From NCBI GenBank assembly GCA_030295235.1, contig AP026144.1:682001-746000 (forward strand): DNA of 64,000 nt, read 5' to 3'. The position numbers and the translations under genes were made by a program. Positions within the stretch are counted from its first letter, which is position 1. Every line of letters begins with the position of its first letter. The notes below the pieces were generated by a model, which was given only the letters and a program-made list of their open reading frames with translations, was not told where the DNA came from and did not search any database. This DNA is from Fistulifera solaris (lineage: Eukaryota; Bacillariophyta; Bacillariophyceae; Naviculales; Stauroneidaceae). Of the stretch, positions 34,588 to 46,339 are shown piece by piece.

Positions 34588-36981
34588 CTACACAAGCTTC
34601 CCCGTGTGCCCACGTAGATTGTGGTCTTCCGGTGGCTGTACGCGGTCAAAGTGGGTCCGGCGTGTTATGCGGGTAAAAGGATTACCACCAGTTGTTTCAA
34701 CCTTCTTTCCGCAAGCATTATTGCTGCTCTCCAGGTAGTAGTTCAGTAACCTGGTAGTCGCGTGATCACCGGTGTCTACCCTCTTTCCTGTGCTGCGTCC
34801 TTCCAGCATCTGCTCCTTGACATTCAAAGCCAACTTTTTACCTAGCTCGACACCAAACTGATCGAAGGAGTTTATATCCCAAAGAAAGCCTTGAACAGTT
34901 GTGCGATGTTCGTAAAGTGCGAGAATTTGACCACAAGCGTATGCGGTCAGTTTTGGAAACAACAGAGAAAGACTCGGTCTATTTCCTTCAAAGACACGAT
35001 GAGCAACCACATCTTCATTGAGCTCACCGTCTTCACGCACTTCATCGGCCGTTTTACCAGTAGCAAGGGCATCCGGTTGAGCAAAGAAGTTCGCCATTAA
35101 CTCATCGTGCGACGACAGTGATTCCCCATCGACACAATAATCGTGCTGGCTCTCACAAAACCCAATGAAATCACAGGGAACTGTCTGTCCCATGTGTAGC
35201 AATTGATAGAATGAGTGCTGTCCATTCGTTCCGGCCTCACCAAAATCAATTTCCCCAACGGCATAATCGACTGGTGTACCATTCTTGGTCACAGTCTTGC
35301 CATTGGATTCCATGTCGAGTTGTTGGATGTGAGCGGGTAATTTGAGCAACGCTTCAGCATACGGTAGCGTGGTTCGAGACTTGTAGTTCAGAAAACTCAT
35401 GTTCCAGACTCCCAACAAACCCATGATGATTGGGATGTTCTTCTCGATCGGGTCATTTCGAAAATGATCATCCATAGATTCGGCACCACGTAGGAATTTC
35501 TCAAACAACTCAAAGCCATACAAAAGACTGATCGGCACAGCTCCCGCCGCGCTACAAACCGAGTAGCGACCGCCTACCCAATCCCAAAACCGAAAGAAAT
35601 AATTCTCGGTATCAATACCAAAATCCTTGACCTTCTCGATGGCAGAGATAGAAGCACACGCCACCATATGTTTCTCCACAACTTCCGGATCATTTCCCAT
35701 GAAATCCCACAGCCACTGTCGCATCGTTTTAGCGTTCAACATGGTTTCTGCCGTGGTAAAGGTTTTCGAAACAATGACAATGAGTGTTTCTTCGGGATCC
35801 AAATCTGCACACGTCCGTTCCACATCCACCGGATCCACATTACTCAAGAACCGCAAGTTGTATCCCAATGCCGCGGTGATCCCTTCTGGTTCCGTCTTTA
35901 AGCACTCGTGCACAAACTCGGGTCCCAAGTACGATCCACCAATCCCCACGGAAACAATATTCCGGAGTCGTTTTCCTGTATAACCACGGAGCTGTCCCGA
36001 TCGTACACCATTCGTAAAGACTTTGATTTGATCCAACACATCGTGCACTTCTTGAATAGCGTCGACATCTTCATCTACGAGAACAGTCCCGATTTTCGAT
36101 CGACTCGCCCGCAATGCCGTATGCAAGACGGCACGATCTTCCGTAAAATTGATTTTGTCACCACGGAACATGGCTTCAATCTTGCCCCGCAAATCTTGTC
36201 GTTTCGCTAAATCTCCCAATAATTTCATCGTCTCCACAGTCACGCGTTGTCGGGAGTAATCCAAATAAACCCCATCGTGCGTGGCATACAAGGCCTCGGA
36301 ACGGACCGCATCTTGCATCAGTTGTCGTAAATGAGTCGTTTGAATGTATTCAGCATGTTTTTGCAGTCGTTTCCATTCGGCGGTGCGACTGACCAACGTG
36401 GCCTTGCGCTGTATAATGTTGGCAAAGAAATTCAACACGGGGTTGGTGGCGCGGGGGGTCTCGGGTGTTGTTGGTGGAGCTTGTTGTTGTTGTTGTTGTT
36501 GTTGCTGTTGTGTTACGGGCAGTGTCGGTGATTCCTCTTCGACGACGGTTTCGTCATCGTCTTTGGCCGCCGCAACATGTTGCAAAGCCGGACGAACGAG
36601 TCGTACCGTGGCTTGATGATGTTGATCCCATGCCACACGGAAATTAGGTTTTAGTACATTCCAATTGTCTCGTTGATGCTGTTGCTGCTGCTGATGATGA
36701 TGATGTTTTTGTAATACGGAATAATCCCCCGTTTGTAAGGCATAATCGGCTTCTTCGGCCGAAGGTGATGGTGAATCAACGATGATTCGATCTATTTCTG
36801 ATGGTGACTCGGATGGTGATTGTGGTTGCGATGATGATGATTTGGCATTCAAGAGTGCCGCCGGTCGGAGTACCGTTGTATACAGAGGTGAAAAGCTAGA
36901 GATGAACGTTATTGTGAGAAGGCAAGAAGTGAAAAAGAAGAAAGGACATTTCATCGTATTCGAGCATCTTCTCGCCATCAT
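34588..36981 (-). CDS. GPI: Glucose-6-phosphate isomerase, probable plastid form
   Basis: Interconverts glucose 6-phosphate and fructose 6-phosphate, 797 residues, longer than the usual 550-600 because of an N-terminal extension. The ATG at 36981 (or 36954) starts a hydrophobic leader (FFFFTSCLLTITFISSFSPL) with a Ser-Phe cleavage-like site, suggesting a secretory or plastid leader. A low-complexity stretch with His, Gln and Ser runs follows. The catalytic part is typical: VSVGIGGSYLGPEFVHE, VSKTFTTAETMLNA, WVGGRYSVCSAAGAVPI, GQTVPCDFIGFC, SLSSHDELMANFFAQ and FDQFGVELGKKLA. The frame is intact. It converges on CDKA with about 160 bp between stop codons. Confidence 0.95.
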   Translation of the reverse strand: MMARRCSNTMKCPFFFFTSCLLTITFISSFSPLYTTVLRPAALLNAKSSSSQPQSPSESPSEIDRIIVDSPSPSAEEADYALQTGDYSVLQKHHHHQQQQQHQRDNWNVLKPNFRVAWDQHHQATVRLVRPALQHVAAAKDDDETVVEEESPTLPVTQQQQQQQQQQAPPTTPETPRATNPVLNFFANIIQRKATLVSRTAEWKRLQKHAEYIQTTHLRQLMQDAVRSEALYATHDGVYLDYSRQRVTVETMKLLGDLAKRQDLRGKIEAMFRGDKINFTEDRAVLHTALRASRSKIGTVLVDEDVDAIQEVHDVLDQIKVFTNGVRSGQLRGYTGKRLRNIVSVGIGGSYLGPEFVHECLKTEPEGITAALGYNLRFLSNVDPVDVERTCADLDPEETLIVIVSKTFTTAETMLNAKTMRQWLWDFMGNDPEVVEKHMVACASISAIEKVKDFGIDTENYFFRFWDWVGGRYSVCSAAGAVPISLLYGFELFEKFLRGAESMDDHFRNDPIEKNIPIIMGLLGVWNMSFLNYKSRTTLPYAEALLKLPAHIQQLDMESNGKTVTKNGTPVDYAVGEIDFGEAGTNGQHSFYQLLHMGQTVPCDFIGFCESQHDYCVDGESLSSHDELMANFFAQPDALATGKTADEVREDGELNEDVVAHRVFEGNRPSLSLLFPKLTAYACGQILALYEHRTTVQGFLWDINSFDQFGVELGKKLALNVKEQMLEGRSTGKRVDTGDHATTRLLNYYLESSNNACGKKVETTGGNPFTRITRRTHFDRVQPPEDHNLRGHTGKLV

Positions 36982-37978
36982 GCTTTGAATTGAAACAAAA
37001 GAAAGAGCCACCCAAACGAATCGTATATCACAAAAAAAACTATTGCGTTTGAAAAAATATGACACCGATCGCTGTCACGAGTATTCTCTTTCGCGCATAT
37101 GTATGACAGTTTTTTCCTCCTGTCACGTCACGATTGATTCTCCAATTAATAATAATAATAATGGCCCTCTGTTGGTATGATAAAAAAATCTCGACCCAAT
37201 CAATCACATGACTAGTTATCATCCTTTAAAAACACACATACTCCAGCAGCAAAATTAAAGAAAATAACATTTACGATAATTCGAGCAAACATTACTGTAA
37301 GTTTTGCTGTCGCAGCACCATACACACGCACACTCACCTTTGCACTTCTATTCTTCTCCACAGCAGATAAATTAGGATGGATATTCTGAACATTCTTTCT
37401 TTGTTGAAAACTATATCGGATGATTTGTCTTCTTCCGAAAGATGTATGCATGTATGTTTGTATGTATTGTAAACAACGACAATGCCGAGTTCCGAGACGG
37501 CTTGAAGTTGGCGGCTTTTTTTTTCAAAACAAAAAACCAAACAAAACGTCCTGCTCAGGGACAAACTGCAGAAGGGCGCTTTGGTTTCAACTTACAACGT
37601 CCAAAAGGGCAACTTCCGCGGCCAACACGCCAGCTGGCTCTTGTATAGATTATAGTGTACCAAGAACGCCCGCAGGCTATCTGTCGTATCGTGACCGGAA
37701 ATGCAAGCTACGGTTTGTTCAACTTCAAACACGAATCAAGAAGAAGTCACGGACGTCTGTACTTCCTTACGGCAAGGAAGCCTCATCGTCTCATCGTTCA
37801 TCGTGTATCGTGTCTCATTATTATTACTCCGTATTATTTTCGGATCGATCTCGCATTACCAGGTATTCCTTTCCAAAACGATTTATAGTTTCTCCTTATT
37901 GGCCGTTCGACAAAGGATGTACATAACACTCCAAAAGTCTTCTTCTTCTTCTTGTCTTATCATCTCTCCGACCTAACG
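36982..37978. other. Divergent spacer between GPI and the M3 peptidase gene
   Basis: About 1 kb with no supportable gene. It contains AT-rich runs, (ATA)n at about 37147-37161 and a ATGTATGCATGTATGT-like stretch near 37443. Frames at 37420-37976 overlap in three phases and look random. Confidence 0.5.
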
Positions 37979-38415
37979 ATGCCATCGTCCAAACGCTGGA
38001 TCCTTTCCAGTGCCCGAGCACTCTTCGAAAGGAAAGTTCTTCTTTCACGATCTCACTCGACGACGACGACAACGCAGAGAGGCTTGTATTCGATTCCGGA
38101 ATTGTTACAACCCAGAGATTTCATGATCTTGACGAAACGCGCCATTCAAGAATGTGATCAATTGCGTGCAGAAGTAGCATCGCAATGGAGGAGGAGTCGT
38201 CTGTCGTCATCGTCACAGAACAATTCGCGTTACACATTGTTTCAATTGGATGCCATCAGTAGGATCGTTTGCAATGTCATTGATGCGGCCGAATTGGCCC
38301 GTAGTACGCATGCCTGTGCGGAATGGAGAGATGCGGCACAACGCGCTTTTGTCGTATTGCAAGATTATATTGCTCAACTCAATGGCGACTGCACACTGTA
38401 TCGAGCTTTATTATT

Positions 38416-38450
<35 letters not shown>

Positions 38451-40102
38451 CCAAGCCGGACATGTTGACGGAAGAAGAACAACGATTTGGTTCGTTGCTG
38501 CAAGCAGAATTTGAACGCGATGGCATTCATTTACCCGATGATCAACGAGAACAAGTACGACAAATTCAAAATCAATTGACGGAATTGGAAACCTTGTTTA
38601 GTCGGAATTTGGTGACATCGAAACAAGACGTTTGGGCCGATGCGGCCTTGGTGCAAGAGATTATTCCTCGACACGTACTACAGTCGCATTTTGGATTGGG
38701 ACAATTGAAGGGTCCTAACATTCGTTTGTGTCAATCTTCGACGCAAGTCCTGCAGACCTTGCTCAAATATTCGTCTTCACCATCGTTGCGGAAACAAGTG
38801 TATTGGGAGAGTACCACGGCCGTACCCGAGAATATACCCGTACTCGAGTCCTTGATGGAGACGCGACACGCCTTGGCGCAATTGTTGGGCTTCCCCTCGT
38901 ACGCTCATCGCTTTTTACAACATCAAATGGCCGGAAGTCCCGGAGCGGTCCAAAGGTTCTTGTCGCAATTGCAGCAACAACTGTATCCTGCGTATCAAAA
39001 AGATATGCAGTTATTATCAAAACTCAAATCGCAATTGGAAGGCAATGCCCAGATTGAACCATGGGATGTTTCCTTTTACACTGCATTGATCCAAGCCCAA
39101 CAAGGATTCGATATTTCGTCGGAAGTGTCTCAATATCTTTCGCTGGAACAGTGTATTCAGAGTTTGCAATCGTTAGTGCAAACATTGTTTGGGATTGTAA
39201 TGACCGAAGAAGACTTGACAGAATCCGAACAATGGGATGTTGTTACGACAGGTAGTAGTAGTAGTAGAAGTCGCATTCGACGGTTTGCTTTTACAGCGGA
39301 AGATGGTCGTCCGCTGGGTATTTTGTATATGGATTTGCATCCGCGGGAAGGCAAATATACGCATGCGGCTCATTTTACGGTGCGTTGTGGTTGTCAAACC
39401 GACTTCCAAACGGAGGAGTATCAGTTTCCAATCATTGCACTCGTTTGCAACTTGTCTTCGGGAGACGAGCTGTTGTTGTCGCACGGTGAAGTCGAAACCT
39501 TGTTTCACGAATTTGGTCACGGCTTGCATTCTTTACTGAGTCGGACGCGATTTCAACACATGTCCGGGACGCGCGGTGCTATGGATTTTGTTGAAACGCC
39601 CTCGCATTTATTTGAACATTTCGCGTGGCATGCCGATTTGTTTCTACGACCCTACACGGCACACCACACTACTGGTCAGAGTATGCCAGAAGACTTGATT
39701 TTGAAATTACAACAATCGCAATACGCCTTTTCGACCATCGAACGGTACCAACAAGTTTTGTATGCCAAGTTGGATCAACAATTGTTTGGTCCTTGGACGA
39801 GTAAGCAGAAGAACACCACCCGCATCTTTGCCGATTTGCATCACCAAATGGGCATTCCGTACGCGACTGGAACGCATTGGCACAGTCGGTTTGGACATTT
39901 GGTCACGTACGGTGCCGGTTATTACGGTTATTTGTACGCGCAAGTGTTTGCGGGTGATCTGTGGCAACATTTATTGGCTGCTACAACGAAAAATAATTGG
40001 CGACGATCTGGGGACGTATTGTGGCACGGTTTGTTGCAGCACGGCGGAGCCAAAGATCCTGCCGTCATGTTGAACGAAATACTCTCTAATAAACTACTAT
40101 AG
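37979..40102 (+). CDS. MIPEP: M3 oligopeptidase, mitochondrial intermediate peptidase-like
   Basis: Zinc metallopeptidase of the thimet family, 707 residues. The MIP type removes an octapeptide from imported mitochondrial precursors. The ATG at 37979 starts a basic, Ser/Arg-rich leader (SSKRWILSSARALFERKVLLSRS) fitting a mitochondrial presequence. The zinc motif is HEFGH (in ETLFHEFGHGLHSLL), with the downstream Glu in MDFVETPSHLFEHF. Further family segments are GILYMDLHPREGK and THWHSRFGHLVTYGAGYYGYLYAQ. A 14-codon ACA run (about 38418-38451) encodes poly-Thr in the N-terminal half. The frame is unbroken and there are no introns. Confidence 0.93.
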
Positions 40103-40285
40103 AGAACAATACCAGGTACGGTAGATAGATGCGCAGTGTACAACAATATGTGTCTCGTTAGAGTACGATTGTTTCGAGAATTCACATATTCTTACGTTCC
40201 TAGAATCATACATCTTACGACGACGTAACCATCCTTCTATTCCTTCGTGGCTATCACCGAGTTTTACCCCCAACGCTCTCTTTCG

Positions 40286-40672
40286 TCACATGTCATCATT
40301 AATCAAAACTACTTTGCCAGTGTCTTGAGCGGTCGTGACATGAGAATATGTTTTGGAGACGCCGGGATGTCGACTTGCTTTGTCACTCTCCTTACGCTTG
40401 CGTTTTTGCGACGACACGACTTTATTATTTGTTGTTGATTGTTTGAGCAAGAAAACATGATCTATCATCGGTACGACGGGTTGGTTCCGAGGAAGAATCG
40501 TCACCGGATTTCTGCGTGGAATCAGTAACACGGGTCTTGGTCGCGTGATCGCTGTAGGAGGAGGAGGAGGAGGAGGAAGTCGAATTTTCTTAGGAGGTAA
40601 GATAACGAACGGTGAATAATACGCCGTGGGTGGATCCTCTGGAAAAGATGGTGTCGTCGTCGTCGTCGTCAT
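40286..40672 (-). CDS. Small proline-rich unknown protein, 128 residues
   Basis: ATG-initiated frame with a Thr run, a Pro run (LPPPPPPPTAITRPRP), hydrophobic Pro-Val-Ile stretches and a basic patch (SSQKRKRKESDK) resembling a nuclear localisation signal. It lies between two conserved genes and is convergent with the M3 peptidase gene. No domain is recognised; it could be non-coding with low-complexity translation. Confidence 0.42.
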   Translation of the reverse strand: MTTTTTTPSFPEDPPTAYYSPFVILPPKKIRLPPPPPPPTAITRPRPVLLIPRRNPVTILPRNQPVVPMIDHVFLLKQSTTNNKVVSSQKRKRKESDKASRHPGVSKTYSHVTTAQDTGKVVLINDDM

Positions 40673-41163
40673 GATCGATGGCTATCTGGCTCGAACCGAG
40701 ATCGAAGAAGAATGACACCATTGTGTCGTCGTCTTGTTGCTTCATGAAAATGTTTATTACCATTTTGTTTCGTTTGTCTCAGGAAGGAAGGACTCCCACG
40801 CCTCCCCCCTTCTTTTTCATCATCATCATCATCATCATCGATTTAAAAGGGAAGGAAAAAAAAGGACTCCCACCCACAATGACGTACCGGTTACCGGTTC
40901 TTGTTTGGAACCGACACTGCCAGTGTTCGCTTGTCCGATGGGTGACAGTTGAAGCAATCACCGGGCCAGTCGTTCGGATCCTACAACCTTACCAGTACAT
41001 GTACTACGTATCATCGTCCGCAATCGTATGTTTCGTTTATGGATGTGTGTGTATGTGTGCCGATGAAGCTCTCGCATTATTCGGAGTGAGTAGAGGTGTT
41101 TGTCTTTGTCTTTGTCTTTGTTGTTGTTGTTCTTATTGTTGTTTCGACACGTTACAAACCACC
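40673..41163. other. Spacer upstream of PPOX
   Basis: Contains an (ATC) run at about 40818-40840, GTACCGGTTACCGGT at 40884-40898 and a TTGTC/TTG run at about 41102-41145 close to the PPOX start. The open frame through it lacks conserved sequence. Confidence 0.5.
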
Positions 41164-42839
41164 ATGATATCCATCTACGTGTTTCTGAGCTACTACCTGA
41201 CAGTAACGCAAGCCTTTATTACGGTATCACATTCACATACACCGCACACGCGACATCACACTTCGTCGACACTGCGAGCAACGAAATCCGTCGATTGTTT
41301 GGTCGTTGGATCAGGGGTTTCTGGTAGTAGCTTGGCGTTCAATCTCGTCAAGCATCACCATCTCGATAATACCCTTCTCGTTGAAAGCAATCCCGTTGTA
41401 GGAGGCAATCTCATTTCCAAATCGAATGAGCAAGGCTTCGTTTGGGAAGAAGGACCCAATTCGTTTCAACCGACACCGTACATTTGTCGTATCGTACATG
41501 AATTGGGACTTTCCGATCAACTCGTGTTGGCCGATGGTTCCCTGCCGCGGTTTGTTTATTGGCAAGGCGGTGGAGCTGGTGACAAATTGGCCAACTTACA
41601 CGCGTTACCGACGAATTTGCCCGGAGATTTGTTGGATTTCAACCTCTTGACGTGGCCCGGGAAAATCCGGGCGGGGTTGGGTGCCATGGGATTGATTGCT
41701 CCTCCTCCCTCTGACGGAGAAGAATCGATTCGGGATTTTGTGACACGACATTTGGGAGCCGAAACCTTTGAACGAGTCATTGATCCGTTTGTCAGTGGAG
41801 TGTATGCCGGCGATCCCGATCAATTGGCGATGCGGGCCGCTCTCAAAAAAATTCATCGTTTGGAAGGATTGGGGGAGTTTGGACCGGGATTGGTATCGGG
41901 TGCCATTGCCCGATTTCAAGAAATTGCGCAAGAGAAAAAGGACAATCCACCCGATCCGGCGTGGCCGACCTATAAAGGTGGTCAGTTGGGTAGTTTTCAA
42001 AAGGATTGCAGACTTTACCCAATGCGGTCGAACAGTTTTTGGGACAAGATCGTGTTTGGAAGAATACGGCCGTCGAGTCGATTACCAAAAAGGATGGTGT
42101 GTTTGTCGTCACGATGCAACAGAATGGAAAGAAAGTACAAGTCGAAGCCAAATCGGTGTGTGTCACGAGTCCCACGCGTGTCACGGCGAAAATTGCCGCG
42201 GAGTTGATTCCCGCTGCGGCGCGATTGTCGGAAGTCTACAGTCCTCCCGTCGCGTCCGTAACCATTGCTTATCCCAAGGAAGCCTTCAAAGAATTACCGG
42301 GCGGCACACCCGAAAAGCCCCTCCGTGGCTTTGGTCATTTGTTGCCACGTTCCATGAAAGTACGGTCATTGGGAACCATTTGGTCCAGTAGTTTGTTCCC
42401 CAATCGGACACCGCCCGGATGGGAATTGTTGTTGACGTACATTGGGGGAGCCCGAGATACGGCCGTGGGAGATATGACCGAAGACGAAATTTATCAGCAA
42501 GTCGAAGCCGATGTGCAACAAATTTTGCTCAAACCCAATTATCAGGGACCTATCCAACGCATTGGATGTCGGGTTTGGAAGACAGCAATTCCGCAATACC
42601 GCAAGGGTCATTTGGAGATTTTGGAAGCGTTGGAGAAAGATGAAGCCCAATGTCCTGGCTTGTACTTGGGTGGTAATTATCGTACTGGTGTCGCCTTTGG
42701 GGATTGCATTCAATTTGGTTGGACGGAGGCCGAGCGTGTGGCACAATTTTGCGATCTTCGTCGGTACAAACGAATGAGACTGACGTCAAGAAGACCGTCA
42801 AGGCGTAACTTTAAATATATCTCTAGTACTATCTGCTAA
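41164..42839 (+). CDS. PPOX: Protoporphyrinogen IX oxidase precursor
   Basis: FAD enzyme oxidising protoporphyrinogen IX to protoporphyrin IX, the last step common to haem and chlorophyll. From the ATG at 41164 there is a signal peptide ending in TVTQAFITV, an Ala-Phe site typical of diatom plastid precursors. It is followed by the dinucleotide fold CLVVGSGVSGSSLAFNL, then EEGPNSFQP, FVSGVYAGDPDQLAMRAA, and near the C-terminus GLYLGGNYRTGVAFGDCI. One base is missing at 41999-42004 (AAAAGG run), after YKGGQLGSFQK. A further missing T at 42747-42750 would replace the odd basic end by a shorter tail with a stop at 42806-42808; the printed frame runs to 42839. Confidence 0.93.
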
Positions 42840-42858
42840 AACTCAAAACGCTGATGAT

Positions 42859-43670
42859 TCATGTTCCATTTCGTTGATACGGCCGCAACATGCCATAAAA
42901 TTGCACCGGTTTCTCCGTACCGGTCGGATCTTGTACCAGATGAGCGCCCACCACTTGATAGCCAAACTTTTGATAAAAGGTCTTGTTCTTTTCTTCGCCA
43001 CATTCCAGATACAAATCGCGTTGATGTGCATCGGCCAATTCGTTCATGCGACGCATCATGGCCGAACCGAATCCTTGTCCTTGACAGTTGGGATTGGTTC
43101 CTACCGCCTTGACGTACCAATGAGGATGAGGGGCATATTCTTTGTGACATTGACGCATGAGCGCAAGCATGTGATCGGCGCGGGCTCGTACGGGACGCGC
43201 CAGTTGTTTGTCCTCCAGAGTCTTTTCTTGGGCGATCTTGGGAATTTCTCCTCGGAGAGCCAGTCGGAAAACGAGCAATATATCCATCCAAGCTTCTCGG
43301 AGGTTCTTAAAGCACCCTGTTGGTGAATTTCCACCAAGATACCCGTGGTGCCAATCTGTTGGTCGGCAGTCATTTTATGCAAAATGAAACCGTTCTCTCG
43401 GAAGGCTTGATTTGTCACATAGGACATGATAAACGTATACAGTCCTTCATTGCTGTTGACATACGAAGAGGACTGTTCCGCCAGCTTTTGATTGACCATT
43501 GATCCCACCATCCAAGTTACGTTCGGTTCCCCATCGACTTGGAGAGTCCCACAAAACGATTTGCCCAACGCGTGGCGGACTTCATCGAAAGAAGCGTCAC
43601 ATTTCCAGTCGGCGGAAGGGACAAACTCCTTCTTGGCTTTTTGAAGAGATGATGTAGAAACGAATGGCAT
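42859..43670 (-). CDS. GNAT-family N-acetyltransferase
   Basis: Predicted acetyl-CoA-dependent acyltransferase, about 270 residues, substrate unknown. The N-terminal part is helical and includes a tryptophan-containing beta region (NVTWMVGSMVNQKLAE). The acetyl-CoA-binding motif is WYVKAVGTNPNCQGQGFGSA, followed by the usual strands (LYLECGEEKNKTFYQKFGYQ). One T is missing (AAA run at 43309-43311 on the + strand); after it the helix AFKNLREAWMDILLVFR continues without loss. No signal peptide. It converges on PPOX with only about 20 bp between stop codons. Confidence 0.87.
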
Positions 43671-44122
43671 GTTTTGTGCCGGTCAGTGTGTTTTTTTGTG
43701 AGAAGAAGAATCATCGTTTTGTGGTAAAGTTTGTGACTTTTTGAAATCTAAATTACTCGCCCTGTGTGAGCGTTCCTGAGAATTCATAAAAATCCGGATT
43801 CTTGATAATGAAATCGAACACGCACAGAATGAAAGTACCGATGCGATTCCAGAATTTTCCAAACTATGGGAATAGATCGTTTTTGAATCAGTTTTTATAC
43901 TATGTACTGAAGTGTTGGTTGAAAGATTGTTACAGCACCTCTCTGTAGCTATAAAATGAGATGAGTACAATTAGACTCACAGTATATATACACTTTCGAA
44001 TTTCCTCGAAATGCAGCCGTGCCGAAACGCACTCAAAATCCGCCATCTTCGATCACAATAATCTCCACCGCCTTTTTCCTTTCATTTCCTATCGATTTTA
44101 TTTTTGACGATTATATCATAGA
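43671..44122. other. Divergent spacer
   Basis: AT-rich, probably promoters for the GNAT and FkbM genes. No gene supported. Confidence 0.5.
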
Positions 44123-45121
44123 ATGCCTTCTCCTCGGGTCCCATCTCCTCGTCAAAATAGGCTGAAAACAACTAGATTTTTTGGTCCGTCATGGCTGGTC
44201 TGTTTTCTAGGCGGCTGCCTCGTGGGATATTGGCAGGGAAACAGCGTCGATGTGTTGACGTTTAAGTCGTCTTCAACCAACAACAACAACCATCACCACT
44301 ACAACAACCATACTACAATAAATCACAACAATGACGATGGATGGCGACAAATTGATGTCTTTTACGGGAAAGCTCCTACCACCAATCAAACGTGGTTTTC
44401 ACAAGCGGCGCAAGATGAACTCGTCATTGGCTTGTTGCACGGGAAACGCGATGGATATTTCATTGATTTGGCCGCCAATGATGCTTTATTGTTGTCGAAT
44501 ACCTATGCCTTGGAACAACGATACGGATGGTACGTGTGACAACATTTGTCGGCGTTTTCTGTCAAAGTACCTTCCTTCCTTCGCTTCGCTTCCTTCCTGA
44601 CTCATTGTGTCATCGTAAGGCACGGATTGTGCATTGAACCCAATCCAATCTATTGGAAGAATTTATCGTACTATCGTTCGTGTCACACCGTAGCGGCAGT
44701 CGTCGGTGCCGAACGAATGCAACCTGTCTATTTTCGTTACGAGGCGGGTGATCATGGTGGCATTGCCGATGCCGGATTTGACAATGGCAAACGATGGCAA
44801 CGGTCCAGTGAATTGGCCTATACGGTAACCTTGCAAGAAATATTTCAACGCTATCAGGTTCCACACGATATCGATTACTTGTCGTTGGATGTGGAAGGGG
44901 CGGAAACCTTTGTCTTGCAACAGTTTCCTTTATCGGAGTATCGTATCAAAATCATTACGGCGGAACGATTGAAGGGTGACATTCGTGTCTATTTAAAACA
45001 GCATGGCTACGAATTTGTCGAGAAATTGACGAGATGGGGAGAATCATTATGGGTACATTCATCTGTAAAAGAGGAATTGGATTGGTCTGTTTTGACGCGG
45101 CTTCAATTTCCGCGTGGATAA
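44123..45121 (+). CDS. FkbM-type methyltransferase with membrane anchor
   Basis: S-adenosylmethionine-dependent methyltransferase of the FkbM family, about 302 residues, target unknown. Exon 1 is 44123-44529, the intron 44530-44619 (90 bp), exon 2 44620-45121. An N-terminal hydrophobic segment (SWLVCFLGGCLVGYW) after a basic stretch is a signal anchor, suggesting a type II protein of the secretory system. A His/Asn-rich linker follows. The SAM fold starts at DGYFIDLAANDALLLSNTYA, continues across the intron into HGLCIEPNPIYW and has DIDYLSLDVEGAETFVL, the family's core. Many FkbM enzymes methylate sugars; that role is inferred. Confidence 0.87.
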
Positions 45122-45241
45122 GAAATAGATAGATAGCACCTCTAGTAGAAACGAGAGAATAGTAGTAGTTCTCCAATGATGCAATTTTTTTTCGAAAAAT
45201 AGGCTTGTCTGTGTCGTAGTACAACCAATCGACTCATCATT

Positions 45242-45925
45242 TCATTGTCTCTTACTGATCGCCGACGGGCGCCAGTAATAATCTCCCATGGTCAAGACGG
45301 TCGTCGTTCCGGTCATCCACCACAACGACTGCAACACCGGCTCCAGGGTGACGTCGACGATCCACGGATGAAACAAACATGTCGTGAGAGTCGCAAATTG
45401 CAAGGTCGTGTTCAGTTTCGAAATCAACGTCGGATGAACTTCCATCAAGGGCGCTCCGGCCGGTTGTTGTTGCCATATCCGATACGTGGCACCAATTAAC
45501 ACCAAGTCTTTGCACAACCACAATGTCACGAGAGGAGACGGCAATAGAATCATTGTCGCCGATGGCTGATACCAAATCGAGAGTGCCACTGTATTAATTA
45601 ACAATTTATCCGCCAAGGGATCTAAATACGAACCCAAGACGGTTTTCATATTGTGACGTTTCGCCAGGTAACCATCCCCAAAATCGGAAACCCCCGCGAG
45701 AAAACATCCCCACACGGCGGCTTCGTATTGTTGTGTTAATATGAAATACGACAAAATGGGAGTACACGCAATCCGTGTCATGGAAATGAGATTGGGTGGT
45801 GATTTCCATTCTTGTTTCGAAGAAGAAAACGAGGGATATCGTAAGAGTGCTGGTCGAGAACAGTGACCTTGGTTGCGTAATACGAGGAGTCGTCGACGGT
45901 AAGTTCGCAAAATTTTGTGATGCAT
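45242..45925 (-). CDS. CRLS1: Cardiolipin synthase, eukaryotic CDP-alcohol type
   Basis: Joins phosphatidylglycerol and CDP-diacylglycerol to make cardiolipin in the mitochondrial inner membrane, 227 residues. The ATG at 45925 gives an Arg-rich presequence (ILRTYRRRLLVLRNQ). The CDP-alcohol phosphotransferase motif is SDFGDGYLAKR followed by GSYLDPLADK, with Lys in place of the usual Arg of the AR pair. The segment HPTLISKLNTTLQF matches the animal CRLS1 pattern and separates it from phosphatidylglycerophosphate synthase. Several membrane segments follow. The frame is intact. Confidence 0.9.
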   Translation of the reverse strand: MHHKILRTYRRRLLVLRNQGHCSRPALLRYPSFSSSKQEWKSPPNLISMTRIACTPILSYFILTQQYEAAVWGCFLAGVSDFGDGYLAKRHNMKTVLGSYLDPLADKLLINTVALSIWYQPSATMILLPSPLVTLWLCKDLVLIGATYRIWQQQPAGAPLMEVHPTLISKLNTTLQFATLTTCLFHPWIVDVTLEPVLQSLWWMTGTTTVLTMGDYYWRPSAISKRQ

Positions 45926-46339
45926 CTTTGCGGTAGCTATTAGTTTTCCTACAGAGATCAACTAACTAAAAGAATATAATCAATAAGCAAATAATGGACA
46001 AGGGAGAATTCCTTTGTGAAGCAAATCAATTGCTTTTTGTTATGGTCGATGTTTCATGTTCCTCCTTTTTCGCATCGGTGTCGCACCGAAATAACGGACA
46101 TTCATTCGTGAAAGAAATTTGGACGCGATCGCATGATCGTATGCGACGAAAACACGAAAAACACATTTGAAAGAAAAAAAAAAGAACAAAACGTTTCCGT
46201 CATTTTTCGCTCCCGCCGCCATCTTGCATTCCTTTTCACCTTGGCATTCCTTATCATTCCTAAATACATCCTATTATTATGAATCCTGCGAAACAAGAAC
46301 AACAACAGCAACAACAAGAAGAAAAAAGAAGACGTAGCC
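45926..46339. other. Divergent spacer
   Basis: AT-rich with A-runs. No gene supported. Confidence 0.5.

Noticed and set aside
37420-37976. Frames of 168, 68, 77 and 91 codons upstream of the M3 peptidase
   Set aside because: Overlapping in three phases, no conserved sequence; likely promoter and 5' untranslated region.
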